From: Pleomorphomonas koreensis DSM 23070
GTDB lineage: Bacteria; Pseudomonadota; Alphaproteobacteria; Rhizobiales; Pleomorphomonadaceae
Length of the DNA stretch: 64,000 nt
Assembly (NCBI RefSeq): GCF_000425185.1
Contig: NZ_AULH01000006.1
Span: 62,001 to 126,000 of the forward strand
Direction: 5' to 3'
Shown: positions 55,104-64,000 of the stretch, piece after piece
How positions within the stretch are numbered: position 1 is the stretch's first letter
How the letters are laid out: every line of letters starts with the position of its first letter
Notes under the pieces: generated by a model
Told to the model about the DNA's origin: nothing
Databases searched by the model: none
The model's input: only the letters and a program-made list of their open reading frames with translations
Program-made: the position numbers and the translations under genes

Positions 55104-56402
55104 TCACAGGATGAAGCGGCTGAGATCGGTGTTGCGGGCGAGATCGCCGACCGCCGTCCTGACCGCCGCGCCGTCGACGGTCAACGTCTCGCCGGAGCGG
55201 TCGGGTGCCGAGAAGGAGATGTCGTCGAGGATGCGCTCCAGCACCGTCTGGAGCCGCCGGGCGCCGATGTTCTCCACCGTGGCATTGACGTGCACGGCGA
55301 TCTCGGCAACGGCATCGATGGCGTCGTCGGTGAAGGCCAGCGTCACGCCCTCGGTGGCGAGCAGCGCCACATATTGCTTGATCAGGCTGGCTTCCGGCTC
55401 GGTCAGGATGCGGCGGAAGTCGTCCTTGTCGAGCGGCTTCAGCTCGACGCGGATCGGCAGGCGGCCCTGCAACTCGGGCAGGAGGTCCGAGGGCTTGGCG
55501 ACGTGGAAGGCGCCCGAGGCGATGAACAGAATGTGGTCGGTCTTCACCGCGCCGTGCTTGGTGGAAACCGTCGTGCCCTCGATGAGCGGCAGCAGGTCGC
55601 GCTGCACGCCCTCGCGCGACACCGAGCCGTCGCGGCCGTCCTTGGCGCAGATCTTGTCGATCTCGTCGAGGAAGACGATGCCGTTATTCTCCACCGCCTC
55701 AATGGCCTCGGCGACGATCTTGTCCTGATCGATCAGCTTGTCGGCCTCCTCGGCGGTGAGCAGGTCGTGGCTGTCCTTGACGGAGACGCGACGGGTCTTC
55801 TTCACGCCGCCCATCATCTTCTGCATCATCTCCGAGAGGTTGATCACCTGGCCGCCCGGCATGCCGGGAATTTCCATGCCGCCGGGCGCGCCGGCCGCCG
55901 AGGTCAGCTCGACCTCGATCTCCTTGTCGTCGAGTTCGCCGCCGCGCAGCTTGCGGCGGAAGGTGTCGCGCGTCGACGGGCTGGCCGAGGTGCCGACGAG
56001 AGCGTCGAGCACCCGCTCCTCGGCGGCGAGATGCGCCTTCGCCTCGACGTCCTTGCGCCGCTGCGCCCGGACGAGCGAGATGCCAACCTCCAGGAGATCG
56101 CGGACGATCTGCTCGACATCGCGGCCAACATAGCCGATCTCGGTGAACTTGGTGGCCTCGACCTTGACGAAGGGCGCGTTGGCGAGGCGGGCGAGACGAC
56201 GGGAGATCTCCGTCTTGCCGACGCCGGTCGGGCCGATCATCAGGATGTTCTTGGGCAGCACTTCCTCGCGCAGCGACGGGTCGAGTTGCAGGCGGCGCCA
56301 GCGGTTCCTGAGCGCGATGGCGACGGCGCGCTTGGCGTCCTTCTGGCCGACGATGTGACGGTCGAGTTCGGAGACGATCTCGCGGGGGGAGAAATCGGGC
56401 AT
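55104..56402 (-). CDS. hslU: ATP-dependent protease ATPase subunit HslU
   Basis: The 432-residue AAA+ unfoldase has [20 protein letters not shown], Walker [10 protein letters not shown], an I-domain of about 130 residues, Walker [11 protein letters not shown] and the sensor [18 protein letters not shown]. The C-terminal DLSRFIL inserts into HslV. It follows hslV by 21 bases. Confidence 0.98.
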   Translation of the reverse strand: MPDFSPREIVSELDRHIVGQKDAKRAVAIALRNRWRRLQLDPSLREEVLPKNILMIGPTGVGKTEISRRLARLANAPFVKVEATKFTEIGYVGRDVEQIVRDLLEVGISLVRAQRRKDVEAKAHLAAEERVLDALVGTSASPSTRDTFRRKLRGGELDDKEIEVELTSAAGAPGGMEIPGMPGGQVINLSEMMQKMMGGVKKTRRVSVKDSHDLLTAEEADKLIDQDKIVAEAIEAVENNGIVFLDEIDKICAKDGRDGSVSREGVQRDLLPLIEGTTVSTKHGAVKTDHILFIASGAFHVAKPSDLLPELQGRLPIRVELKPLDKDDFRRILTEPEASLIKQYVALLATEGVTLAFTDDAIDAVAEIAVHVNATVENIGARRLQTVLERILDDISFSAPDRSGETLTVDGAAVRTAVGDLARNTDLSRFIL

Positions 56403-56423
56403 AGTCTTATCCTTGGATGGAAC

Positions 56424-56981
56424 TCAGGCTTTCGGCAGGCTTTCGACCACCACGTTCTCGTTGGTGTAGACGCAGATGTCGGCGGCGATCTTCATCGCCT
56501 TGCGGGCGATGGCCTCGGCGTCGAGACCGCTGTCGGCCAGCGCGCGGGCGGCGGCCAGCGCGTAGGTGCCGCCCGAGCCGATGCCGGCGATGCCGCCCTC
56601 GGGCTCCAGCACATCGCCGGTGCCGGTCAGCACCAGCGTCACCGAGGCGTCGGCGACGATCATCATCGCTTCGAGGCGGCGGAGATAGCGGTCGGTGCGC
56701 CAGTCCTTGGCAAGCTCGACGCAGGCGCGCATCAACTGGCCGGGATACTGCTCCAGCTTGGCCTCAAGCCGCTCGAACAGCGTGAAGGCGTCGGCGGTGG
56801 CGCCGGCAAAACCGGCGATGACATCGCCGCGGCCGAGCGGCCGCACCTTCCGCGCCGTGTGCTTGATGACGGTGGCGCCGAGCGTCACCTGCCCGTCGCC
56901 GGCGATCACCACCTTGCCGTCCTTGCGGACCGAGACGATGGTGGTGCCGTACCAGGTCGACGGGTTGGTATGTTCCATCAT
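56424..56981 (-). CDS. hslV: ATP-dependent protease peptidase subunit HslV
   Basis: The 185-residue threonine peptidase carries a short propeptide ending WYG before the catalytic [20 protein letters not shown]. The rest matches HslV ([36 protein letters not shown]). GGAG stands six bases before the first of two adjacent ATG codons. It works with HslU to degrade proteins under heat stress. Confidence 0.97.
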   Translation of the reverse strand: MMEHTNPSTWYGTTIVSVRKDGKVVIAGDGQVTLGATVIKHTARKVRPLGRGDVIAGFAGATADAFTLFERLEAKLEQYPGQLMRACVELAKDWRTDRYLRRLEAMMIVADASVTLVLTGTGDVLEPEGGIAGIGSGGTYALAAARALADSGLDAEAIARKAMKIAADICVYTNENVVVESLPKA

Positions 56982-57046
56982 GGGATGCTCCTTGCGGCAA
57001 CGGCCGCCCGCCCGGAGCGCGGAGGCCGTCCCTGAAATGACGCCTT

Positions 57047-57075
57047 TATGTAGGTGGCGAATGCCTCTATGCAAC
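57047..57075 (-). promoter_or_regulatory. Possible heat-shock (RpoH) promoter of hslVU
   Basis: On the minus strand GTTGCA (57070-57075) and CCTACATA (57047-57054) resemble the alphaproteobacterial sigma-32 elements. They lie about 65 bases upstream of hslV. The match is imperfect. Confidence 0.3.
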
Positions 57076-57115
57076 GTGTCTCCGGCCGGTACCGGCACGA
57101 CATAGGGAGAACCCC

Positions 57116-57985
57116 ATGAAGCTCCTCGCCCTCGGTCTCGGCTACAGCGCACAAGCGGCGCTCCGCCGCCTCTCGCCGGCCGCGGCGATCGGCACCACGC
57201 GTTCGGCCGGCAAGGCCGCCGCCCTCGCCTCTCTCGCCGACATGCGCCTCTTCGACGGCTCGCGGGAATCGGCCGAGGCGCTGAAGCAGGCGCTCTCCGG
57301 CATCACGCATGTTCTCGTCTCCATCGCCCCGGCCGAGGGGCCGGATGGTGGCGACCGCGTCCTGCCGGTGCTGGCCGAGGCGCTCGCCGCCGAATCGCCT
57401 GCCGCCGTCGCCTATCTGTCGACGGTGGGCGTCTACGGCGACCACGACGGCGCCTGGGTCGACGAGGAAAGCGAATGCCGGCCGCAGAGCGCCCGTTCGC
57501 TCGCCCGCGTCCGGGCGGAAGACCAGTGGCTCGACTTCGGCGCCCGCAGCGGCGTGCCGGTGGCCGTGCTGCGGCTGTCCGGCATCTACGGCCCTGGCCG
57601 CAACGCCTTCGTCAACCTCGCCGACGGCAGCGCCCGCCGGCTGGTGAAACCGGGACAGGTGTTCAACCGCATCCACGTCGAGGATATCGCGGCGGCGGTG
57701 GATCGGGTCTTCGCGACGGGCGCCTCCGGCCTCTTCAACATCACCGACGACGAGCCGGCGCCGCCGCAGGACGTCGTCGCCTATGCCGCCGGCCTGATGG
57801 GCGTGCCGCCGCCGCCCGAGCAGGACTTTGCCACCGCCGATCTGTCGCCGATGGCCCGCAGCTTCTATGGCGAGAACAAGCGGGTCGCCAACGGCAGGAG
57901 CAAGTCCATGCTCGGCCTTGCCTATGCCTATCCCGACTATCGCACAGCCTTTGCCCGGATGTGGGCGGAGACAAGCTGGCGCTGA
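57116..57985 (+). CDS. NAD-dependent epimerase/SDR-family protein (YeeZ-like)
   Basis: The 289-residue protein starts [20 protein letters not shown], a Rossmann beginning in which GLGYSA replaces the usual GxxGxxG. It contains [40 protein letters not shown] and [16 protein letters not shown], as in atypical SDR proteins such as YeeZ. It probably binds NAD(P); the reaction is unknown. AGGGAG precedes the ATG. It is divergent from hslV. Confidence 0.87.
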   Translation: MKLLALGLGYSAQAALRRLSPAAAIGTTRSAGKAAALASLADMRLFDGSRESAEALKQALSGITHVLVSIAPAEGPDGGDRVLPVLAEALAAESPAAVAYLSTVGVYGDHDGAWVDEESECRPQSARSLARVRAEDQWLDFGARSGVPVAVLRLSGIYGPGRNAFVNLADGSARRLVKPGQVFNRIHVEDIAAAVDRVFATGASGLFNITDDEPAPPQDVVAYAAGLMGVPPPPEQDFATADLSPMARSFYGENKRVANGRSKSMLGLAYAYPDYRTAFARMWAETSWR

Positions 57986-57989
57986 TAGC

Positions 57990-58022
57990 AAAACGCCCCC
58001 GCCGTACAAGACGGCAGGGGCG
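57990..58022 (-). terminator. Terminator between convergent SDR and chemoreceptor genes
   Basis: CGCCCC-C-GCCGT and ACGGC-A-GGGGCG (57994-58022) form a stem with one mismatch around ACAAG-like loop bases. On the minus strand it ends in TTTT (57990-57993), so it serves the chemoreceptor gene best. Confidence 0.75.
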
Positions 58023-58047
58023 ATGCAGATCGGCGCGGTGTTACCGG

Positions 58048-59523
58048 TCAGGCGAGTGACGCCGCCGCCTTCTGCAACTTGGTGGCCGTTTCGTCGATCG
58101 ACTGCGTCGAGCGGCTGATGTCGGAGAGCGCCCTGGCGATCTCCTCGACGCCGGTCGCCGCCGTATGCATGCTGCCGGACATGTTCTGCGTCACGGCGGC
58201 CTGCTCCTCCACCGCCGCGGCGATCGACGAGGAGATGTCGTTGATGCGGCCGATGATGGTGGTGATTCCATCGATCGATTGCACTGCCTTGGAGGAGATG
58301 GTCTGGACGGCAGCGATCTCGCTGGCGATCTCTTCGGTGGCCCGCGAGGTCTGGGCGGCGAGTTGCTTCACCTCCTGCGCCACCACCGCGAAGCCCTTGC
58401 CCATCTCGCCGGCCCGCGCCGCCTCGATGGTGGCGTTGAGGGCGAGAAGATTGGTCTGGCCGGCGATGGTGTTGATCAGTTCGACCACCTGGTCGATCTT
58501 CTGCGCCGCCGCCGCCAATCCGGACACCACCTGCGTCGCGGTGTCGGCCTGGGCGACAGCCTCCTGCGACACCGACAGGGCGACGCTGACCTGACGGCTG
58601 ATTTCGGCGACCGAGGAGGCAAGCTCCTCCGCCCCGGCGGCCACCGCCTGAACGTTAGACGCCGTGGTGCCGGCGATGGCGTTGGCGCCCGCCGCCTCGG
58701 CGTTGGACCGGGCGACCATGCCGGCCACCTCGCCAAGCTCGCGGTTGATATCGTCCTGGGCGTCATGCCGCTTGCGGCGGCGGCTCATGACGGCGGTGAT
58801 GTCGGTGGCGAACTTGGTGACCCGGATCAGCCGGCCGCTTTCGTCGAAGATCGGATTGTAGGTCGCCTGGACGAAGACGTCGCGGTTGCCCTTGCCGATG
58901 CGGTGGAACTCGTCCGACTTGAACTGGCCGGCCCTGAGATCCTCCCAGAACTTCCGGTAGGCGGGGCTGTCGCGCTCGTCGGGCGGGACGAACATCGAAT
59001 GATGCTTGCCGACGATTTCGTCGAGCCGGTAGCCGAGCGTCTTCAGGAAGTTCTCGTTGGCTTCGATGATCGTGCCGTCCGGCTCGAAGGAGATCACCGC
59101 CTGGGCGCGGTTGATGGCGGCGATCTGGCCCTGCACCTTGGCGTCTTCCAGCTTGCGTTCGGTGACGTCGGTGGCGAACTTGACGACGCGATAGACCTTG
59201 CCGGATTTGTCGAGCAGGGGATTGTAGGTGCCCTGAATCCAGACGGAGCGGCCTCCCTTGGCGATGCGGCGGAACTCCGCCGACATGAACTGGCCAGCCG
59301 TGAGATCGCGCCAGAAGGCGGCATAGGCCGGACCCTTGACCTCCGCCGGATCGACGAACATCGAATGATGCTTGCCGACGATGTCGGCCAGCTCGTAGCC
59401 CATGACCTTCAGGAAGTTGGCGTTGGCGGTGAGGATCGTTCCGGACGGGTCGAACTCGATGACCGCGAGGGACCGATCGAGGGCCGCGAGCACCGCAGCC
59501 TCATGATTTGAAAAGGGCCACAT
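58048..59523 (-). CDS. Soluble PAS-PAS methyl-accepting chemotaxis protein (BdlA/Aer-like)
   Basis: The 491-residue protein has no membrane helix. Two tandem PAS domains (residues about 8-125 and 130-250) are near copies, each with [20 protein letters not shown] or the equivalent, and KHHSMFV and RFATD-type ends (FATDVTE, FATDITA). A short MCPsignal domain with [20 protein letters not shown] follows. Such receptors sense redox or energy state through flavin or heme, and the layout is that of BdlA, a biofilm-dispersal regulator. The ATG at 59523 follows AGGAG at a longish distance. Confidence 0.9.
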   Translation of the reverse strand: MWPFSNHEAAVLAALDRSLAVIEFDPSGTILTANANFLKVMGYELADIVGKHHSMFVDPAEVKGPAYAAFWRDLTAGQFMSAEFRRIAKGGRSVWIQGTYNPLLDKSGKVYRVVKFATDVTERKLEDAKVQGQIAAINRAQAVISFEPDGTIIEANENFLKTLGYRLDEIVGKHHSMFVPPDERDSPAYRKFWEDLRAGQFKSDEFHRIGKGNRDVFVQATYNPIFDESGRLIRVTKFATDITAVMSRRRKRHDAQDDINRELGEVAGMVARSNAEAAGANAIAGTTASNVQAVAAGAEELASSVAEISRQVSVALSVSQEAVAQADTATQVVSGLAAAAQKIDQVVELINTIAGQTNLLALNATIEAARAGEMGKGFAVVAQEVKQLAAQTSRATEEIASEIAAVQTISSKAVQSIDGITTIIGRINDISSSIAAAVEEQAAVTQNMSGSMHTAATGVEEIARALSDISRSTQSIDETATKLQKAAASLA

Positions 59524-59933
59524 GAATCTCAGCTCCTGCCTTGGCTGCCCGTCCAGCACCGCCGAACGATCCCTCCCGGATCCGTCGGCTCGTATGCGTG
59601 GCGCATGTAACGGGAAAGACTGTCCCCGGCCAGCGTTACGCTGCCTATTATTCTCATTTAAATGAATCTTCATTTACGGGTCGTTTATATTTCTAAATTG
59701 TATTCTGGAGGTATGCCTATCATTGGATGCATACTCTTGAAAACGACCTTCGATTTGCATTGAAACCTGTCGGCCGAGAACCAGGGCGCAGCGCGCCCTC
59801 ACCGGCAGCCCGGCGACTTGTCGGAGGCCGGCCGTGCTTCCCGCCCACCGCAAGCCTGTCCGGCGCCTTGGGACTGGCGCCGGCCCGTAGAGCCGTATAA
59901 GAAATGGGCGTTTTCAATCCGAGGGTGACCCCT
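59524..59933. other. Intergenic region between the PAS chemoreceptor and hisF, with AT-rich core
   Basis: No gene is supported in this 410-base gap. The core at about 59640-59765 is AT-rich and includes the palindrome TCATTTAAATGA (59654-59665) and GTATGC/GCATAC arms around 59711-59733. It holds the divergent promoters of the chemoreceptor and the his genes. In related genomes hisB, hisH and hisA usually stand just before hisF. Confidence 0.5.
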
Positions 59934-60707
59934 ATGCTGAAGGCGCGCGTCATCCCCTGCCTCGACGTCAAGGACGGCCGGGTGGTCAAGGGGGTCAACT
60001 TCGTCGACCTCATCGATGCCGGCGATCCGGTCGAGGCCGCCGCCGCCTATGACGCGGCCGGCGCCGACGAATTGTGCTTCCTCGACATCACGGCCAGCCA
60101 CGAGAATCGCGGCACCATCCTCGACGTGGTCCGCCGCACGGCCGAGCGCTGCTTCATGCCGGTGACGGTCGGCGGCGGCGTCCGCTCGGTCGAGGACATC
60201 CGCGAACTGCTGCTGGCCGGCGCCGACAAGGCGTCGATCATGTCGGCGGCCGTGCGCGACCGCGACCTCGTCCGCCGCGCCTCCGAGAAGTTCGGCGACC
60301 AGTGCATCGTCGTCGCCATCGACGCCAAACGCGTCCCCTCGGACGGCAAGCCGCGCTGGGAGGTGTTCACCCACGGCGGCCGGCAGGCCACCGGCATCGA
60401 CGCCGTTGAGTATGCCCAGGAAGTGGTGTCGCTGGGGGCCGGCGAGATCCTGCTCACCTCCATGGACCGCGACGGCACCAAGATCGGTTTCGATCTCGAA
60501 CTGACCCGCACCATCGCCGATGCGGTGTCCGTGCCGGTGATCGCTTCGGGCGGCGTCGGCACGCTCGACCATCTGGTCGAAGGCATCCGCGACGGCCACG
60601 CCGCCGCCGTGCTGGCCGCCTCGATCTTCCATTTCGGCACTTTCACCATCGGCGAGGCCAAGGCGCATCTCGCCGCGGCCGGCGTTCCCGTCCGCCTTCA
60701 GGGATGA
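59934..60707 (+). CDS. hisF: Imidazole glycerol phosphate synthase, cyclase subunit
   Basis: The 257-residue TIM barrel starts [20 protein letters not shown] (ATG at 59934 after GAGGG). It has catalytic aspartates in CLDVKDGR and [15 protein letters not shown], and phosphate loops [12 protein letters not shown] and IASGGVG. With HisH it makes imidazole glycerol phosphate and AICAR in histidine synthesis; hisH is not in this window. Confidence 0.97.
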   Translation: MLKARVIPCLDVKDGRVVKGVNFVDLIDAGDPVEAAAAYDAAGADELCFLDITASHENRGTILDVVRRTAERCFMPVTVGGGVRSVEDIRELLLAGADKASIMSAAVRDRDLVRRASEKFGDQCIVVAIDAKRVPSDGKPRWEVFTHGGRQATGIDAVEYAQEVVSLGAGEILLTSMDRDGTKIGFDLELTRTIADAVSVPVIASGGVGTLDHLVEGIRDGHAAAVLAASIFHFGTFTIGEAKAHLAAAGVPVRLQG

Positions 60708-60712
60708 ACGGC

Positions 60713-61042
60713 ATGGCTGACAGCATTTTCACGCTTTCCGACCTCGAAGCGATCGTCGCCGAACGCCTCAGGAACGGCGATGCGACCTCCTACACGCGCA
60801 AGCTGGCCGGCAAGGGCATCGCCAAGGCGACGCAGAAGCTCGGCGAGGAAGCGGTGGAGACGGTGATCGCCGCCGTTTCCGGCGACGCCGAAGCGGTGAC
60901 CTACGAGGCCGCCGACCTCCTCTACCACCTGATGGTCGTGCTGGCGCTGAAGGGCGTGCCGCTCGACGACGTGCTGGCCGAGCTGAAGCGCCGCACGGCG
61001 CAGTCCGGCCTCCAGGAAAAGGCCGGCCGCCCGGCCGACTGA
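60713..61042 (+). CDS. hisE: Phosphoribosyl-ATP diphosphatase
   Basis: The 109-residue protein has [40 protein letters not shown] and [11 protein letters not shown], the HisE pyrophosphatase pattern with metal-binding EExxE-type acids. I prefer the ATG at 60713, eight bases after AGGGA; an ATG at 60704 overlaps the hisF stop. Confidence 0.95.
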   Translation: MADSIFTLSDLEAIVAERLRNGDATSYTRKLAGKGIAKATQKLGEEAVETVIAAVSGDAEAVTYEAADLLYHLMVVLALKGVPLDDVLAELKRRTAQSGLQEKAGRPAD

Positions 61043-61139
61043 CCCCCCGATCATGGCGCGCCGGCCTGGCCGGCGGCCGCAATCCCGCCTTCAACCGGAA
61101 CCAGCGGACCGCCGAGCGGCGATCCGGAGACGGTGACGA

Positions 61140-62093
61140 ATGGAACAGTTCGTGCGCAAAGCACTGTCGCCCTACGATGTCTACACCCGCGCCGACTGGG
61201 CCGTGCTCAGGGCCGGCATGCCGCTGACGCTGTCGCTCGACGACGTCCTCCGCCTGCGCGCCCTCAACGATCCGGTGCAGCTCGAGGAAGTGTCCGACAT
61301 CTTCCTGCCGCTGTCGCGCCTCCTGTCACTCTACGTCGAATCGGCGCAGTCGCTGCATTCCTCGACGCGCCGCTTCCTCGGCCGCGCCGAGGCCAAGAAG
61401 CCGTTCATCATCGGCATCGCCGGCTCGGTGGCGGTCGGCAAGTCGACGACGGCGCGCATCCTGAGGGCGATGATGTCGCGCTGGCCGTCGTCGCCCAAGG
61501 TCGACCTCGTCACCACCGACGGCTTCCTGTTCCCCAACGCCGTGCTGCGCGAGGAAGGGCTGATGGAGAAGAAGGGCTTCCCGGAAAGCTACGACCGGGC
61601 GGCGCTCCTGTCCTTCCTCACCGACATCAAGGCCGGCAAGCCGAACGTCTGGGCGCCGGTCTACTCGCACCTCGTCTACGACATCGTGCCGGACGAGCGC
61701 ACCGTCGTCGACCAGCCGGACATCCTGATCCTCGAAGGGCTCAACGTCCTGCAGACCGGCAAGCTGCCGCGCGACGGCCGCGCCATCCCCTTCGTGTCCG
61801 ACTTCTTCGACTTCTCGATCTTCATCGACGCCGACGAGGCCGACCTCCAGCGCTGGTACGTCGAGCGCTTCATGCGCCTCAGGCAGACCGCCTTCCGCGA
61901 CCCGCAGTCATACTTCCGCCGCTACGCGGAAATCTCCGAGGCGGAGGCGCTGGAGACCGCCATCGGCCTATGGACGCGCATCAACCTCGCCAACCTTCGC
62001 GAGAACATCCAGCCGACCCGCCTCCGCGCCGACCTGGTGCTGCGCAAGAGCGCCAGCCACGCCATCGAACAGGTGATGCTGAGGAAGCTCTGA
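61140..62093 (+). CDS. coaA: Type I pantothenate kinase
   Basis: The 317-residue enzyme phosphorylates pantothenate, the first committed step to coenzyme A. It shows the P-loop [50 protein letters not shown] and YDIVPDE. It follows hisE in the conserved hisF-hisE-coaA order. Its 3' end is 11 bases from the long palindrome copy B. Confidence 0.97.
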   Translation: MEQFVRKALSPYDVYTRADWAVLRAGMPLTLSLDDVLRLRALNDPVQLEEVSDIFLPLSRLLSLYVESAQSLHSSTRRFLGRAEAKKPFIIGIAGSVAVGKSTTARILRAMMSRWPSSPKVDLVTTDGFLFPNAVLREEGLMEKKGFPESYDRAALLSFLTDIKAGKPNVWAPVYSHLVYDIVPDERTVVDQPDILILEGLNVLQTGKLPRDGRAIPFVSDFFDFSIFIDADEADLQRWYVERFMRLRQTAFRDPQSYFRRYAEISEAEALETAIGLWTRINLANLRENIQPTRLRADLVLRKSASHAIEQVMLRKL

Positions 62094-62104
62094 CGGAGCC
62101 CTTC

Positions 62105-62195
62105 CGGCCCGAGATGGTCCGCCTTCGCGGACCATGACGAGAATTTCATGTTTATATCAATGTCATGGTCCGCGAAGGCGGACCATCTCGGGCCG
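62105..62195. repeat. Palindromic repeat family, copy B, between coaA and nagA
   Basis: Two arms of 34 bases (62105-62138 and 62162-62195) are perfect reverse complements separated by a 23-base AT-rich spacer. Each arm contains its own hairpin GGTCCGC-CTTC-GCGGACC. The outer part CGGCCCGAGAT is shared with copy A at 52864. It sits between convergent genes and probably ends transcription from both sides. Confidence 0.8.
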
Positions 62196-62223
62196 AATGA
62201 GGCTCCCTTATCAGCCTTCCGCC

Positions 62224-63369
62224 TCAGGCCGAATACACCTTCTCGCCACCGATCCATGTCGACTTGAGTTCGAAGCCGGGGGTGAGCAGCAGGAAATCGG
62301 CGTCATAGCCGGGGACGATCCGCCCCTTGCGGCGGCCGATGCGCATCGCCTCGGCCGGGTAGACGGTGGCCATGCGGATCGCCTCGTCGAGGCTGATGTC
62401 GAAATGGGCGGCGGCGTAGCGCACGGACGACAGCATGTCGATGTCGGCGCCGGCCAGCGTGCCGTCGGCCAGCGCCAGGCGGCCGTCGCGGCGGAAGATG
62501 GTGCGGCCGTTCAGCTCGAATTCCGGCAGGTCGGTGCCGATGGTCAGCATGGCGTCGGTGACCAGGAACAGCCGGCCCGGCCCGCGCTTGGCCCTGAGCG
62601 CCACCCGCGCCGCCGCCGGATGCACGTGCACGCCGTCGGCGATCAGGCCGGCCGAGATGCCGCTGTCGAGGATGGCGCCGACCATGCCCGGCGTCCGATG
62701 GCCGAACGGGCTCATGGCGTTGAACAAATGCGTCGCCGTGGCGGCGCCGGCCGCCACATAGGCGAGCGCCGTGTCGTAGTCGCAGTCGGTATGGCCGAGG
62801 CTGACGATACCGCCGGCCGCCGCCAGACGCCGCACCGCCTCGACGGGCGTCGATTCGGGGGCCACCGTCAGCATCACCGGGTCGCCGACGGCGACGGCGC
62901 CGAGCAGCTCGCGGACGTCCTGCTCTTCCATCGGCCGGACGTAGGCGGCGGCGTGCACGCCGCGCTTGGCGGCGGAGAGATGCGGCCCTTCGATATGCAG
63001 GCCGAGGAAGCCCGGCACATTGGCCGCCCGCGCCGCCCGGCCGGCGGCGATCGCTGCGGCGCGGGCCTCGCGGCGGTCGGTGATCAGCGTCGGCAAGAGC
63101 GCCGTGGTGCCGAAGCGGGCGTGGGCGGCCGAGATGCGCTCGATGGTGGCAACGCTCGGATCGTCGTTGAAGTTGATGCCGCCGCCGCCGTTGACCTGCA
63201 GGTCGATGAAGCCGGGGATGACGTCGAGACCGGCGGCGTCGATCACCTCGGCACCGGCCGGCGCCTCGGCGGGATCGACGAAGCGGCCGTCGATCACGGC
63301 GATCTCGGCGTCGTCGTGCCAGGCATCGCCGTCGAACAGGCGGGCACCGCGGATGATGAGGGCGGACAT
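62224..63369 (-). CDS. nagA: N-acetylglucosamine-6-phosphate deacetylase
   Basis: The 381-residue amidohydrolase removes the acetyl group from GlcNAc-6-phosphate. It has FIDLQVNGGGGINFNDDPSV, LGLHIEGPHLSAAKRGVHAA with the catalytic glutamate, SLGHTDCDYD, THLFNAMSPFGHRTPG with metal histidines, IADGVHVHP and VTDAM. It lies 26 bases after a GntR regulator gene on the same strand. nagB is not in the window. Confidence 0.95.
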   Translation of the reverse strand: MSALIIRGARLFDGDAWHDDAEIAVIDGRFVDPAEAPAGAEVIDAAGLDVIPGFIDLQVNGGGGINFNDDPSVATIERISAAHARFGTTALLPTLITDRREARAAAIAAGRAARAANVPGFLGLHIEGPHLSAAKRGVHAAAYVRPMEEQDVRELLGAVAVGDPVMLTVAPESTPVEAVRRLAAAGGIVSLGHTDCDYDTALAYVAAGAATATHLFNAMSPFGHRTPGMVGAILDSGISAGLIADGVHVHPAAARVALRAKRGPGRLFLVTDAMLTIGTDLPEFELNGRTIFRRDGRLALADGTLAGADIDMLSSVRYAAAHFDISLDEAIRMATVYPAEAMRIGRRKGRIVPGYDADFLLLTPGFELKSTWIGGEKVYSA

Positions 63370-63395
63370 GGTGTCGTCTCCTTGATGGTGACGGA

Positions 63396-64000
63396 TCAGG
63401 ACTGCGGCAGCGTCAGCTCCGCGACGAAATCATAGGCGTCGGCGCGATAGAGCGAGCGGGTGAATTCTACCACGCGGCCGGAGGCGAGGTAGGAAATACG
63501 CTCGATGGACAGGCCCGCGTCGCCGGCCTGCACGCCGAGCAGCGATGCGTCGCGGCCGCGGATGTTGCAGGCGGAGATGCGTTGCACCGCCCTGACCGGC
63601 CGGTTGCCGCTTTTCGCCAGGATCTCGTAGAGCGAGGAGGTTACCACCGTCGGGTCGGGCAGCACCTCGGCCGACAGCGAAGCCCGCTCGATGGCCAGCG
63701 GCAGGTCGTTGGCGATTCTGAGCCGTTCCAGCCGGGCGACGCGGGCGCCGCCGGCCAGGCCCAGCATCATCGCCTCCTCGGGCGAGGGCAGGTGCAGGCC
63801 GCGATCGAGCCAGCGCGAGCTGGCGGTGAGGCCGCGCCGCGCCATGTCCTCGGTGAACGAGGTGAGCAGCGACAGCGACTGCTGCACCCGCTCGACCGGC
63901 TTGACCACGAAGGTGCCGGAGCCGTGGCGGCGCATCAAGAGGCCGGCCTCGACGAGATCGTCCACCGCCTTGCGCACGGTGACGCGGCTGATGCCGGCGA
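63396..64000 (-). CDS. GntR/UTRA regulator (NagR/NagQ-like), N-terminus beyond window edge
   Basis: The frame runs off the right edge. The visible part begins in the DNA-recognition helix (AGISRVTVRKAVDDLVEAG), followed by LLMRRHGSGTFVVKPV and a UTRA ligand domain (LGLAGGARVARLERLRIAND, LPLAIERASLSAEVLPD). Directly upstream of nagA, it probably represses amino-sugar use and responds to GlcN-6-P or GlcNAc-6-P. Confidence 0.9.
   Translation of the reverse strand, partial: AGISRVTVRKAVDDLVEAGLLMRRHGSGTFVVKPVERVQQSLSLLTSFTEDMARRGLTASSRWLDRGLHLPSPEEAMMLGLAGGARVARLERLRIANDLPLAIERASLSAEVLPDPTVVTSSLYEILAKSGNRPVRAVQRISACNIRGRDASLLGVQAGDAGLSIERISYLASGRVVEFTRSLYRADAYDFVAELTLPQS

Overview
The window is chromosomal DNA of an alphaproteobacterium, most likely of the order Hyphomicrobiales (Rhizobiales). 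The evidence is about 65-70% GC with strong C/G bias at third codon positions, the gene order rpsF-rpsR-DUF2232-rplI-dnaB, hisF-hisE-coaA, hslV-hslU and dapA-smpB, an ECF41 sigma factor, and a rhizobial-type intergenic repeat near the left edge. The species cannot be named from the sequence alone.

Left part (1-32 kb) is accessory and metabolic. At 1-7.8 kb there is a ribose-type sugar ABC transporter (permease cut by the window edge), a fused dihydroxyacetone kinase, a DhnA-type aldolase, an FGGY sugar kinase and a GntR/UTRA repressor. Three near-identical 12-bp palindromes mark this as one regulon. At 8-13.6 kb are an OsmC protein and a complete five-gene dipeptide/oligopeptide ABC operon. 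At 13.6-16.6 kb a polyol-type solute-binding protein without any permease is paired with a methyl-accepting chemotaxis protein. At 17-21.9 kb a DctB/DctD-type two-component system follows a 2-hydroxycarboxylate transporter that has a sigma-54 promoter and two upstream palindromes. At 22.2-32.1 kb an eight-gene same-strand cluster holds a second sugar ABC transporter, an LVIVD beta-propeller protein, an FAD-linked oxidase, a TIM-barrel isomerase-like protein, a Gfo/Idh/MocA dehydrogenase and a glycerate 2-kinase. It looks like a complete but unassigned sugar or glycoside pathway.

Middle part (32-43.5 kb) has a TadG-like pilus-assembly protein, a DUF4037 protein, and an ArsR-AHSA1 pair next to a monooxygenase-ECF41 pair that has its own candidate ECF41 promoter. 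A lower-GC island (37.2-39.3 kb) ends at tRNA-Ser and carries a GIY-YIG protein overlapping a small membrane protein. A second, truncated tRNA-Ser 5' half lies just beyond the intact tRNA. smpB, dapA, a soluble lytic transglycosylase and tRNA-Asp follow.

Right part (43.7-64 kb) is mostly housekeeping: the ribosomal rpsF-rpsR-rplI block with dnaB, gmk-yicC, moeB-like/hslU/hslV, hisF-hisE-coaA and nagA with a GntR regulator cut by the window edge. Between these lie an aldo/keto reductase, a LacI regulator, an SDR-type epimerase and a soluble PAS-PAS chemoreceptor. Two members of a long palindromic repeat family lie exactly between convergent gene pairs (52.84-52.93 and 62.10-62.20 kb). No CRISPR array, complete insertion sequence or prophage was seen.
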